Below, piece by piece: positions 1-7,673 of a stretch of 64,000 nt of DNA (positions are counted from its first letter, which is position 1; every line of letters begins with the position of its first letter). Position numbers and translations under genes: made by a program. The DNA lies in assembly GCF_007991655.1 (NCBI RefSeq), contig NZ_BJYT01000001.1, positions 62,001 through 126,000 on the forward strand. Reading direction: 5' to 3'. The notes beneath the pieces were generated by a model. That model did not search any database and was not told the DNA's origin. It was given only the letters and a program-made list of their open reading frames with translations. The DNA is from Segetibacter aerophilus (GTDB lineage Bacteria > Bacteroidota > Bacteroidia > Chitinophagales > Chitinophagaceae).

Positions 1-846
1 ATAATTGATCCTTGTTACGGCGAATACATGCATGTGCTTGACCATATCATTCGATGTACGGTAACTCTTTTTACATTAAGTCGTGAGGAAGGTTTTAAAG
101 TCGATACAATCTCCTTATTAGAAGAAATAAGTAAAGGGTACGACATGGTTGTTTTAGTAAATCCAAACAGTCCGACAGGAGTACATATCCCAAAAGATCA
201 GATGATAAAAATGCTAGTTCAAATACCCCCTTCCACGATTGTTTGGATTGACGAAACGTATGTTGAGTATGCAGGACCGGATCAATCTTTAGAACAATTT
301 GCAATGGGAACGGAACATGTCATCATATGCAAATCAATGAGCAAAGTATATTCATTGAGCGGAGTTAGGGCGGCTTACTTGTGCTGTTCACCCCATTTTA
401 TTGAGACTCTAAAAAGTTTCACTCCACCATGGGCGGTTAGTTTGCCTGCCCAATTGGCTGCGATTGCTGCGCTTAAAGATCCAAGATACTACGAAGAAAA
501 ATATGCTGAAACACACCGTCTACGCAACCAGCTAAAAGAAGATTTAGTTGACCTGGGAATGGTTGATTTGATAGAAGGTATCGCAAACTTCATTTTATTC
601 TATCTTCCGCTACATTCTTTAGAACCTGATATTTTTCTACAGAAATGCCAGGAGGAAAACCTGTTTCTAAGAAACGTTAGCACAATGGGCATAAGCCTGG
701 GGAACAATGCGGTGCGCATAGCAGTTAAAGACGAAGTAACAAATGCGAAAATGATTTCGATCATTAGAAAAGTGCTTGCTTCCAACGGCCAACAAAACAT
801 TCCTGCTTCTTTTACTTACCCAATCTCTGAAGGCGTGTATAAATAA
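1..846 (+). CDS. PLP-dependent aminotransferase class I/II, 5' partial
   Basis: Fold-type I pyridoxal-phosphate aminotransferase resembling histidinol-phosphate aminotransferases. The frame is open from base 1 (IIDPCYGEY), so the start codon lies upstream and about 281 residues remain. Visible family landmarks are NPNSPTG, the cofactor-contacting Asp/Tyr stretch IDETYVEY, the Schiff-base lysine in SKSMSK-like context (CKSMSKVYSLSGVR) and the distal substrate Arg region NNAVRIAV. The next gene is a Tat-exported oxidoreductase 78 bases downstream on the same strand. Substrate is not deducible: this subclass covers histidinol phosphate, aromatic and other amino acids, and no his genes are in view. 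Family assignment is firm, the specific activity is not. Confidence 0.85.
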   Translation: MIDPCYGEYMHVLDHIIRCTVTLFTLSREEGFKVDTISLLEEISKGYDMVVLVNPNSPTGVHIPKDQMIKMLVQIPPSTIVWIDETYVEYAGPDQSLEQFAMGTEHVIICKSMSKVYSLSGVRAAYLCCSPHFIETLKSFTPPWAVSLPAQLAAIAALKDPRYYEEKYAETHRLRNQLKEDLVDLGMVDLIEGIANFILFYLPLHSLEPDIFLQKCQEENLFLRNVSTMGISLGNNAVRIAVKDEVTNAKMISIIRKVLASNGQQNIPASFTYPISEGVYK

Positions 847-924
847 CACGTACATTTCATTTTTCTATCTAAAATATTCCCATATTTACCATTCTATCAC
901 GATTGATCTTAAAATAAAATTCAT

Positions 925-2103
925 ATGAAAGCTTTTGATTTTAACCGCCGGAAATTTATCAAGAATGCAGCTACCAATGCTGCAGGTCTCACGATTTTTT
1001 CAGTGTTATCCAAAGACGCGCAGGCAGCAGCTAAACGTTTTTATACGAGCAGTGCGAAGGAAGACTTTTACCGTTATGAAGGAACCTCGCGTATAAAGTT
1101 TTCAGTTATCGGCATTAATCACGACCATATCTATGGAATGATAGGCGCTGTGGTAAGAGGAGGTGGAGAATTAGTTTCGTTTCATGCAAAGGAGGCTGAT
1201 CTTGCAAGCGCTTTTTCTAAGAGGTTTCCACAGGCAAAGCAGGTAAGTAACGAGAAGGAAATCCTGGAAGATAAATCCATTCATCTTGTCCTAAGTTCCA
1301 TCATTCCCAACGAGCGCGCGCCATTGGGTGTCCGGGTAATGCAACACGGCAAAGACTATATGGTTGATAAGCCGGGTATAACTACGTTAGAGCAACTTGC
1401 CGAAGTTCGTCGGGTGCAGAAAGCAACGAAGCGCATCTACTCCATTATGTACAGCGAACGACTAGAAAACCGAGCTACCGTAAAAGCGGGTGAACTGGTT
1501 AAAGCCGGTGCAATAGGTAAGGTTATTCAAACAATCGGGCTTGGCCCGCATAGAATGAACCCTACCAGCCGCCCTGCATGGTTCTTTGAACGCAATCGTT
1601 ATGGAGGTATTATTACTGATATCGGCTCTCATCAATTTGACCAGTTCCTTTTCTTTACAGGTTCTAAAGAAGCTGAGATAGTGGCGTCGCAAATAGGAAA
1701 TGTAAACCATCCTCAATACCCCGGAATTGAAGATTTTGGTGATGTTATGCTACGCGGCGATGGGGGTACAGGTTACATAAGAGTTGACTGGTTTACACCA
1801 GGTGGACTTAAATCGTGGGGCGATGGCCGCCTGACCATTTTGGGCACAGAAGGTTTTATTGAAATTCGCAAGAACGTTGATATTGCTGGACCAGAAGGCG
1901 GTAATCACCTTTACCTTGTCAACCAAAAAGAGACCAAATACATGGATTGCAATAAAGAGCCTTTGCCCTACGGCGAACAGTTGGTTGACGACGTTCTTAA
2001 CCGCACTGAAACTGCCATGAGCCAGGAGCATTGTTTCCTTGCATCCGAGCTGGCATTGAAAGCACAAAAGCAGGCTCAAAGCATCAAGAAGATAAATGCA
2101 TAG
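925..2103 (+). CDS. Gfo/Idh/MocA family oxidoreductase with Tat signal
   Basis: NAD(P)-dependent sugar or inositol type dehydrogenase fold, 392 aa. The N-terminus has a twin-arginine signal (NRRKFIKNAA followed by a hydrophobic stretch and an AQAA cleavage-like site), so export of the folded cofactor-loaded enzyme to the periplasm is predicted. The Rossmann part starts near residue 55 (IKFSVIGINHDHIYGM). DKPGITT replaces the usual EKP motif that carries the catalytic-region lysine, and the C-terminal sheet domain contains DIGSHQFDQFLFFTG. ATG at 925 is the first in frame and gives the complete Tat signal. The SGNH hydrolase 50 bases downstream may share its transcript and could act on the same carbohydrate (inference). 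Substrate unknown. Confidence 0.88.
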   Translation: MKAFDFNRRKFIKNAATNAAGLTIFSVLSKDAQAAAKRFYTSSAKEDFYRYEGTSRIKFSVIGINHDHIYGMIGAVVRGGGELVSFHAKEADLASAFSKRFPQAKQVSNEKEILEDKSIHLVLSSIIPNERAPLGVRVMQHGKDYMVDKPGITTLEQLAEVRRVQKATKRIYSIMYSERLENRATVKAGELVKAGAIGKVIQTIGLGPHRMNPTSRPAWFFERNRYGGIITDIGSHQFDQFLFFTGSKEAEIVASQIGNVNHPQYPGIEDFGDVMLRGDGGTGYIRVDWFTPGGLKSWGDGRLTILGTEGFIEIRKNVDIAGPEGGNHLYLVNQKETKYMDCNKEPLPYGEQLVDDVLNRTETAMSQEHCFLASELALKAQKQAQSIKKINA

Positions 2104-2153
2104 CCCCTAATCCTACAGGGAAGTAAAGAGGTGAACTGATTAATTCGTTGTAA

Positions 2154-2978
2154 ATGAAAAAACTCCTATTTCTATTTGTTGTTGCCTTTCTCGCTACGTC
2201 TTTCACTCAAAAAGAAATTACGTGGGTAGCCATCGGAGATTCAATTACGTATTTGAATGAACATCCTGATGAAGCAGGAAATAGAATTACGAAGGGATAT
2301 ATGACAATGGTGGTTGATAAACTTCCCAACATTCACTATATCAACCAAGGTCACAACGGCTGGACGTCCGGTGGAATAGCCAATGAAATTGAAAAGCTGG
2401 GACTGGTAAAAGCAGATGTATATTCTATTTTTTTAGGCACAAATGATTGGTGGCAGGGACGCCCTTTAGGCACTATCACAGACTATAAAAATAATGCAGG
2501 AAATAACACTATCTACGGGTCTTTTCGAATTATCATAAATAAGCTTCAAACCTTGAATGCTGATGCAAAAATTATTTTAATCACTCCAATGCAACGCGGC
2601 GATTTTGTGTACTTGAAAAACATGAAAAACAACGCCTGGGGTTCGTACAAAGAAAAGAAAGGACAGACACTTGCGCAAGTAGCTGATGCTATAGCTTCCA
2701 TTGGTCGCTACGAGCATTTCCCTGTTGTTGATCTTTATAAGAATAGCGGTATTAACCTAAAGAACATGGTCAAGTATGAACGCCTGAAGGACCCTGCTAC
2801 CGGTCAATATAAAAACTACACTTATCCAGCTTATACGAATATTCCTTTCAATCCAGATACCGACGAGTATCCCTATCCCCTTGATGCCGTTAATATGACT
2901 TATGACGGACTTCATCCTTCTGATAAAGGTTATGCAGCAATTGCCAAAATGCTTTTGAAGGTTATGAAGAAGTATTAA
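2154..2978 (+). CDS. SGNH/GDSL hydrolase, secreted
   Basis: Serine esterase or acetylhydrolase of the SGNH superfamily, 274 aa. A signal peptide occupies roughly residues 1-18 (MKKLLFLFVVAFLATSFT). All four consensus blocks are visible: nucleophile GDSIT, the oxyanion glycine in NGWTSGGI, the asparagine in LGTNDWW, and the Asp/His pair in DGLHPSDKGY near the C-terminus. Such enzymes in Bacteroidota often remove acetyl or other acyl groups from glycans. The position directly after a Gfo/Idh/MocA oxidoreductase suggests carbohydrate processing, but no glycosidase is adjacent, so the substrate is open. Confidence 0.88.
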   Translation: MKKLLFLFVVAFLATSFTQKEITWVAIGDSITYLNEHPDEAGNRITKGYMTMVVDKLPNIHYINQGHNGWTSGGIANEIEKLGLVKADVYSIFLGTNDWWQGRPLGTITDYKNNAGNNTIYGSFRIIINKLQTLNADAKIILITPMQRGDFVYLKNMKNNAWGSYKEKKGQTLAQVADAIASIGRYEHFPVVDLYKNSGINLKNMVKYERLKDPATGQYKNYTYPAYTNIPFNPDTDEYPYPLDAVNMTYDGLHPSDKGYAAIAKMLLKVMKKY

Positions 2979-3005
2979 GGTTAGATTGTAGACAAGTTTA
3001 CTCCT

Positions 3006-3034
3006 AATAATACCGTTTATTGTTCGGTAATATT
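3006..3034. terminator. Weak hairpin after the SGNH hydrolase
   Basis: AATAATACCG at 3006-3015 and CGGTAATATT at 3025-3034 can pair over 10 positions with one mismatch around a 9-base loop, 27 bases after the stop codon. The following T run is poor, so terminator function is only a possibility. Confidence 0.3.
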
Positions 3035-3247
3035 CTCTTACACGGAAATTTTCTGTTTCCAACTATTTAGCCTTGAAAAGCTTCGAACTGTGCACAGGTT
3101 TGGCAATGATATTGCTACTTCTTTTTATGTAATTCTTGTAGATAAAGAGTGATTTATGAGAAGGCGAGCGTCAGCTCTATATCGTGCTACTATTAATCGG
3201 TAAGTAATTACAAAGGCATTTAATCATTAACTATAAAACGCAATACA

Positions 3248-3505
3248 ATGGAAAGTAACAGCCAGGGACAAGGTGGTAGCGGCAGCGCCGAAAATAAAGG
3301 ACAAAGCAGGCAGGACCAATTAAGCAAAAGCATGAACGTGAGCTCTGATGAGAGGGAGGATATAGCAGGGCAAACTGGTTTAAAGCCAGAAGATATTGCA
3401 GATTTACAGGATGTAGGTGGAATGAGTGGTAGAGGAGATGCAGCCGGAGGCTCAGGCGATAATATGGAAAACACCGGTACCAACAAGCGTACAGATCGTT
3501 TTTAG
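3248..3505 (+). CDS. Small hydrophilic Gly/Ser/Asp-rich protein
   Basis: 85 aa, no signal peptide or membrane segment. The first 25 residues and residues 57-80 are rich in Gly, Ser, Gln and Asn (SNSQGQGGSGSAEN; GRGDAAGGSGDN), around a charged middle part DEREDIAGQTGLKPEDIADL that may be helical. It stands alone: 269 bases after the SGNH hydrolase and convergent with the reverse transcriptase gene. Small disordered proteins of this style are frequent in Bacteroidota and sometimes stress-induced, but I recognise no named family. The codon pattern and clean ATG support a real gene. The antisense frame over the same bases has no recognisable content. Confidence 0.6.
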   Translation: MESNSQGQGGSGSAENKGQSRQDQLSKSMNVSSDEREDIAGQTGLKPEDIADLQDVGGMSGRGDAAGGSGDNMENTGTNKRTDRF

Positions 3506-3642
3506 GGAAATTCGGCTTTTTGAGAAGATACTTTGTATTTGGTTTAAACTGTAACAACTAAGAGGGATTAAGACCGGCACGATAAATTCTACTCCAACTT
3601 GCATCCCATCGAAAAGGTGCAAGGATTATTACCGAATTAATC

Positions 3643-4455
3643 TTATCCTAGGTATGCATTATACTGTTTTTGGACTCTTAAAGTGTACGCTTTTACCAGC
3701 TGATTTTTTTTAGCTTCAGACTTTGTCTCTGCCGTTAATCTAAGTTTTCCGTTTCCAACTATTAAGCCTGTAATCTCGCAGGTGTTCTTACGATAGTGAA
3801 TTTTTTCATGATGCGGATAAAATTTATTTTCCCTAATTGTTTTTAGTAAGTCTGGAACAAGAGACTTGAAGTCTCTCATGGAGGAGAAGCTGAGGTCATC
3901 AAGGAAAGTAGTAAAGGTTATTTTATGTCTTTTAACGAGAGCCTGAAGTTGTTGAGCAGTTTTAGCAAAAGCGAGATTAGCAAGAATTGGTGAAGTGGGT
4001 GCTCCTTGTGGTAAACGTCCTTTATACGTTGTCAGTTTTGTGAGCATTCTCGCATCGTCCCATGAAAAGTTTTTTTCGGTAAAAACGCGGTGAATTTGTG
4101 TATTAGTAATGTTATCAAAAAAACTTTTTAAATCTATAGTTAAGAAGAATTTATTATGGATGTGCTGCAATGCGTTATCGATGTTATTTAGTTCTTCAAC
4201 TGACCCGTAAAAGCAGTTAGGCAATTCAGCCTTTTGCAGGTGATAACATATTTCTTGTTGTATGATTTTAAGTGAAGTTACCGGGGGAGTAAGACGCCTT
4301 AGCTTTACCTCGCCCTTATCATCTAATTGAGGTCTACCAAATTTCATCTTTGGTTGTGTCTTCGAATAATAATACTTCTCGGGATTATTAATCATATGGT
4401 AAACACTACTGTTACCATGGAGGACTTCTTGTAGGCGTTGTAAGTTTTCTTCCAT
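3643..4455 (-). CDS. Retron-like reverse transcriptase
   Basis: RNA-directed DNA polymerase of 270 aa, compact compared with usual retron RTs (about 300-330 aa). Landmarks in order: region 2-like RPQLDDKGEVKLRRLTPP (41-58) leading to LKIIQQEI; NALQH (94-98), matching the NAxxH motif of the retron-specific X region; motif A FFLTIDLKSFF (103-113) with catalytic Asp108; RLPQGAPTSPILANL (148-162); FLDD (184-187), the active-site box with Phe-Leu in place of the usual Tyr-Ala/Val; and EITGLIV (227-233), matching the retron VTG motif of region Y. No maturase or endonuclease domain is present, arguing against a group II intron. A 65-residue ORF lies 15 bases upstream on the same strand, with a structured non-coding leader before it. 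Retron assignment is inferred from motifs; the msr-msd RNA is not proven. Confidence 0.85.
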   Translation of the reverse strand: MEENLQRLQEVLHGNSSVYHMINNPEKYYYSKTQPKMKFGRPQLDDKGEVKLRRLTPPVTSLKIIQQEICYHLQKAELPNCFYGSVEELNNIDNALQHIHNKFFLTIDLKSFFDNITNTQIHRVFTEKNFSWDDARMLTKLTTYKGRLPQGAPTSPILANLAFAKTAQQLQALVKRHKITFTTFLDDLSFSSMRDFKSLVPDLLKTIRENKFYPHHEKIHYRKNTCEITGLIVGNGKLRLTAETKSEAKKNQLVKAYTLRVQKQYNAYLG

Positions 4456-4470
4456 TTAAAAAAACAAGGG

Positions 4471-4668
4471 CTAGAACATGTTCGGAATGATTAATAAAGC
4501 TCGTCTTAAAATTTTCCCTGCCATTTTGAACCATTGGATCTTCGGCCTTGATAGTTTATCAATTGCCGAAATGAGGATCAATTGTTCCTTCTTTGAAAGT
4601 TTGCAATAGTGCTCTGATAGGATGTTTTCCAATCCTTGAAGCAAACGCTTCCGTGTGATTCTTTTCAT
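4471..4668 (-). CDS. Small basic protein upstream of the RT
   Basis: 65 aa, strongly basic (ITRKRLLQGLENILSEHY at the start, KMAGKILRRALLIIPNMF at the end), probably mostly helical, with a C-terminal amphipathic or hydrophobic stretch. It ends 15 bases before the RT start codon, so co-expression with the RT is likely. Retron operons commonly carry an accessory or effector gene next to the RT; this is the only candidate here, and I cannot place it in a known retron effector class. It may be an RNA-binding cofactor, a small toxin or a non-functional ORF. The reading frame starts exactly at the end of the candidate ncRNA (4668-4859). Confidence 0.55.
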   Translation of the reverse strand: MKRITRKRLLQGLENILSEHYCKLSKKEQLILISAIDKLSRPKIQWFKMAGKILRRALLIIPNMF

Positions 4669-4859
4669 CTGATAATTTTTACTGAAACGCGTAACTGCGT
4701 CCCCCGCCCATTATCGTTAGCAATTATGTTGTTTGCGCTTCAAAGAATTTTGCCCTTGTTTATTTAATTTACCCCCGCCCAATAGGGAGAGATTAATACA
4801 TGCATTGCTGCATACTTATATAATAACTGCTAAATGAAAAAGAACTTACCGTTATCAAA
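4668..4859 (-). ncRNA. Candidate msr-msd-like structured RNA upstream of the RT
   Basis: Non-coding stretch immediately upstream of the RT operon on the same strand. Its ends can pair: TTTGATAA (plus positions 4852-4859) with TTATCAGA (4668-4675), 8 bp with one G-U, spacing expected for retron a1/a2 arms. Inside are a 5-bp hairpin with a GCAA tetraloop (4800-4813), a 7-bp stem joining 4684-4690 and 4735-4741, a small ACGC/GCGT hairpin near 4690-4702, and two copies of TGGGCGGGGG (minus strand) at 4772-4781 and 4701-4710. An AGC-containing stretch, as needed for a branching guanosine, occurs near 4830. I cannot fix msr and msd boundaries; arms are AT-rich and weak. Confidence 0.35.
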
Positions 4860-4973
4860 AGACGAAATACAAATTAATAAACAGGGTAATTTTTAGGAAA
4901 AATTGTTATTAACAGAATATGAATAACTAGTGAAGTGTGCACGAGTAAAATGGGCTATCTGAAGAAACGTGAA

Positions 4974-5400
4974 CTACGATGTGTCATAGAACGTGACGCT
5001 AATTCCCAGGTCTTTGGCAAACATTGGTTTTATGTCTTCAAAGGTTTCATTTTTGTCTTGCGTAAAAACAAACATGAAAGGGTAGGGACTTTGACCTCGA
5101 CCAAAATCTACCATAGGAATAGTTGTTTCTATGAGCACTTTACCGATCATACGGCCCGTGTGAACTTTAAACCTTTTAAAAGCACTTTTTCAATTAAGCC
5201 CATTTGGTCATAGATCTTGAGTGTTCTTGCCTGCACTGCTATTGCCTTGGTCTTTTCAAAAGGATGAGAGTTTTGTTCAATAATGCGAAAGTTGATGCCA
5301 AAGCGGGCGAATTGTGCAGCCATCATTAAACCGGTAGGACCCGCACCAACATAAGGACGGAAGTATGCATGATGAGACCAAATACTCAAACCATGCGAAG
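4974..5400 (-). pseudogene. Broken FAD-dependent aromatic monooxygenase fragment
   Basis: Remnant of a PHBH/PheA-type FAD monooxygenase (normally 500-550 aa). The dinucleotide-binding motif GAGPTGLMMAAQFARFG and the following RIIEQNSHPFEKTKAIAVQA and LKIYDQMGLIEKVL are well preserved, but the frame stops at 5147. One base out of frame the protein continues with MIGKVLIETTIPMVDFG and SPYPFMFVFTQDKNE and then ends at a TAG at 4974-4976. So the gene has a single-base frameshift near 5150, has lost about three quarters of its C-terminus, and its N-terminus before VGAGPTG is replaced by unrelated sequence that contains a degenerate copy of the CGTCATTGC repeat family (5425-5457). Non-functional. 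Confidence 0.75.
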
Positions 5401-5424
5401 CGTCATGGTGGGCTAATAAGGTCT

Positions 5425-5457
5425 TGTCGTTGCGGGAAACAAAGCAGTTAGCTGTTG
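5425..5457 (+). repeat. Degenerate copy of repeat family A
   Basis: GTCGTTGCGGGAAACAAAGC and the following bases align with the family seen intact at 9988-10014 (core CGTCATTGCGAGGAACGAAG), extended through GCTGTTG as in the copy at 6483-6508. It adjoins the breakpoint of the FAD monooxygenase fragment. Confidence 0.5.
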
Positions 5458-5556
5458 TGGTATTTATGCTTCGATCAGTATGAGAAACAAAATTTGATAA
5501 AGGATTGAAACGACCTTGCGTTGCTTTCATTCAACTATCACGTGGCAGAAGGTTGC

Positions 5557-6213
5557 TTATTCAACTCTGAAAACAAATTCTTCCCTGTTGTTTATTCTAT
5601 TAGTATGAAACTTATTCCCATCATTTTGGCCTTTATCACTAACAGATAGGGAATTGAAAACGTCCATGTTTAAATCAACATTTTTGTACCTGTAAGAAAT
5701 GGTAGCGTTATAGGGAATAGCCTTATTTGGGCAGTCTAGTAGTAGCATGTCTTTTAAGAGTGAAAGGGAATACGTGCCTCTATAATTTGGTCTGAACCCA
5801 ACTTTAAGTTTATAGCTGGATTGCCCGCATCCGTATTTATCAATTGCAGCTACTGTTGTTGTCATTGAAAGCTCCCGACGAACGTTAACTCCGTTAAAAG
5901 ATATAACGTCGCAGAAGCCATTAGCTGGGTTTTTTATAGCCGTTCCGAATTCAAAGTAACTGGCATGAAACGTAATACTTCCAGAGTCTGTACGAATACT
6001 TTGTTGAGTTTTTGTGTCAAATAAACTTTTGCCTGTTACTTCTGTTTCAAGCCAAATAGTGTCATTTAAAGAGTAGGCTTTTTTGAGGGGATAAATGTCA
6101 ACCGGTATTTCGAAGGTGTGTACAAAGGGAGGCACCACCTCTTTCTCGCAACGAAAATTGAGTGTAAGCATTGAAAAGAGTAGGATAGTTACAACAATTA
6201 AGGGACGCCTCAT
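5557..6213 (-). CDS. Hypothetical exported protein
   Basis: 218 aa. An N-terminal hydrophobic segment (MRRPLIVVTILLFSMLTLNF) followed by Arg-Cys suggests a signal peptide; LNFRC is a poor lipobox, so it may be a periplasmic protein or an atypical lipoprotein. The rest looks like beta-rich secreted sequence with FEIPVDIYPLKKAYSLNDTI near the start, a style common in Bacteroidota secreted proteins of unknown function. I recognise no family. It lies alone inside the accessory island between the monooxygenase fragment and the WYL-like gene. Confidence 0.6.
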   Translation of the reverse strand: MRRPLIVVTILLFSMLTLNFRCEKEVVPPFVHTFEIPVDIYPLKKAYSLNDTIWLETEVTGKSLFDTKTQQSIRTDSGSITFHASYFEFGTAIKNPANGFCDVISFNGVNVRRELSMTTTVAAIDKYGCGQSSYKLKVGFRPNYRGTYSLSLLKDMLLLDCPNKAIPYNATISYRYKNVDLNMDVFNSLSVSDKGQNDGNKFHTNRINNREEFVFRVE

Positions 6214-6273
6214 ATTATGCCTTTCATAAAGGGACTGTTGTAAGTTCAGAAATGCTGCGTATTTGTTTAAAGT

Positions 6274-6360
6274 AAAGTAACCAGAGAAAAATCAGGACAG
6301 AGGCACTGTTACTTTCATTGTTTTGATAGAGAAAAGTAACCAAAGAAAAATCAAGACGGA
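6274..6360 (+). repeat. Pair of 28-bp direct repeats
   Basis: The 452-base gap between the exported protein and the WYL-like gene holds two near-identical 28-base units at 6274-6301 and 6333-6360 (both begin AAAGTAACCA and end in ATCAAGACGGA or a close variant), period 59. A similar unit recurs widely in Bacteroidota genomes as I recall. The same gap also holds repeat A at 6483-6508. No gene was found in it. Confidence 0.55.
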
Positions 6361-6482
6361 AAAATAACAGCCCGTTCCCGTTGTAGTTAGTGATGGGGAG
6401 TTGGTACTACTGCGGGGGTTGGGCAGTAGTTTTTCTTAAATGTTTTAATATAGGTGTAGTTAATTAAAGTGGTTTTGCTTTT

Positions 6483-6508
6483 CGTCATTGCAAGGAATGA
6501 AGCAATCT
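6483..6508 (+). repeat. Repeat family A copy
   Basis: CGTCATTGCAAGGAATGAAG followed by CAATCT, differing at a few positions from the copy at 9988-10014. The ATTGC and GCAAT ends form a short imperfect inverted repeat. Solo copy, no GIY-YIG gene beside it. Confidence 0.65.
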
Positions 6509-6665
6509 ACTGTTGTAATATTTAGGCTGTTTATCTCTCTTAATAGCCCCCCTGCTTCGGTTACCAACTCGTGTTATTCTAATACTCGAATATCGTCCCT
6601 CTTGAGTGGTGGGAATGTATGGCATTCTTAGAATTAGTGTTGTTAACTTCAATAAAAAGTAAATC

Positions 6666-7064
6666 ATGATTAGCATCAATGATATTCAGCACGATGATAT
6701 GAGAGTAAAAATTAATCAAGCAATTCTTGAAAAATGCATTATTGAGTTTAAGTACACCAACAAGACTAAAAATAGAGAAGAGACAAGAATAGTTGAGCCA
6801 TATCTATTAGGTATAAATGAACAAGGAAATCTATTTGTCAGTGGTTATTTTCGAGCGACGGAAGAACAGATAAAAAATGAGATGAAGAGTGAGCATAAGA
6901 ACTTCTTAGTTGATGGAATTGAGGAAGACAGTCTTATTGTTTCATCTAAAAAGTTTGATAGTCTTAAGGTTGAACATCCTGATAAGATTTATAAAACAAC
7001 CAAGACTATTGTACTTGCTGTCGCTTATTTTCCTGAGATAATTATCAAAACATACTTCAGTTAA
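6666..7064 (+). CDS. WYL-like domain protein
   Basis: 132 aa consisting almost only of a WYL-like domain: residues 15-60 read INQAILEKCIIEFKY and ETRIVEPYLLGINEQGNLFVSGYF, the typical pattern of a basic strand, R-x-VEPY-x-LG and a conserved Gly-Asn turn. WYL domains sense nucleic acid or nucleotide ligands and occur in regulators of phage-defence loci; here the usual N-terminal helix-turn-helix is missing, so it cannot be a standard transcription factor by itself. Its 3' end abuts the convergent toxin gene (2 bases apart). ATG at 6666 is the natural start. Confidence 0.6.
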   Translation: MISINDIQHDDMRVKINQAILEKCIIEFKYTNKTKNREETRIVEPYLLGINEQGNLFVSGYFRATEEQIKNEMKSEHKNFLVDGIEEDSLIVSSKKFDSLKVEHPDKIYKTTKTIVLAVAYFPEIIIKTYFS

Positions 7065-7066
7065 TA

Positions 7067-7342
7067 TTAGTCTTTCAATTGAGTAAGAAGATTATTATAA
7101 TCTTCATGAGAGCCAATCCAGAACCAGATAATTGTTTCGCCTTGTTTTACGCCTAATGCTCTATACGAAAGTCCAACTCGTACTGAATAAATTGCTTGTT
7201 CTTTATGTACCTGTTTGAAATGGAGGCTGGGGTGAAAGTTGTCTTGCTTCCACAGGGTATAAGCTTTTCTTGCTCTTTCCTGTATGTCTTTTGGAAGGTT
7301 GGAAAAAGCTTTTCTAAATCGTTCTGTAGTTACAGAATTCAA
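7067..7342 (-). CDS. RelE/ParE-type toxin
   Basis: 91 aa protein of the RelE/ParE superfamily: two N-terminal helices (FRKAFSNLPKDIQERARKAY) then the beta-sheet core with YSVRVGLSYRALG and the C-terminal WFWIGSHEDYNNLL. RelE-type members cleave mRNA on the ribosome, ParE-type members poison gyrase; sequence alone does not separate them. The start is TTG at 7340-7342 directly after the TAA of the antitoxin gene, with AAGGAG 8 bases upstream of it; no ATG is available in this part of the frame. Forms a type II toxin-antitoxin operon with the preceding gene. Confidence 0.8.
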   Translation of the reverse strand: MNSVTTERFRKAFSNLPKDIQERARKAYTLWKQDNFHPSLHFKQVHKEQAIYSVRVGLSYRALGVKQGETIIWFWIGSHEDYNNLLTQLKD

Positions 7343-7540
7343 TTACCAATCTCCTTGTTTTGTTTTGCCAGCCTTGTATTCAGCAATTGCTTCGTTAGCT
7401 AAGTTGCGTAATTGGATTTGGCTGTTCTGTAGTGTGCTTTCCCATTTAATTTCATCTTCAAGCAGTTTTGCAATCTGCTTTTGTTCTTCGTTGTCAAGTT
7501 GTTCAACTTTTGAAATTACTTCTTTCAATTCTGCAATCAT
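7343..7540 (-). CDS. Antitoxin of the RelE/ParE-type pair
   Basis: 65 aa acidic helical protein (MIAELKEVISKVEQLDNEEQ, then KLLEDEIKWESTL, then a basic tail YKAGKTKQGDW). No clear DNA-binding fold is visible; this type of short helical antitoxin binds the toxin through its C-terminal half. It precedes the toxin and its stop codon touches the toxin TTG start, indicating translational coupling. Identification rests mainly on position and size. Confidence 0.7.
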   Translation of the reverse strand: MIAELKEVISKVEQLDNEEQKQIAKLLEDEIKWESTLQNSQIQLRNLANEAIAEYKAGKTKQGDW

Positions 7541-7673
7541 ATCTACACAGTTTTTTTAAAATTACGAATTAAACCGAAGAGTGTAATTTTTGCTAACTAT
7601 ATTCTTGATGGTACACATCATATAAGCTGGTTTACTTTTATTGGTTTAATCCGGATTAGATAATTTCAGTAAT

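Noticed and set aside
4935-5213. Plus-strand ORF of 92 residues
   Set aside because: It is antisense to the FAD monooxygenase remnant, which has clear homology blocks on the other strand.
6485-6679. Minus-strand ORF of 64 residues
   Set aside because: Composed of intergenic repeat A sequence and flanks, no family-like features.
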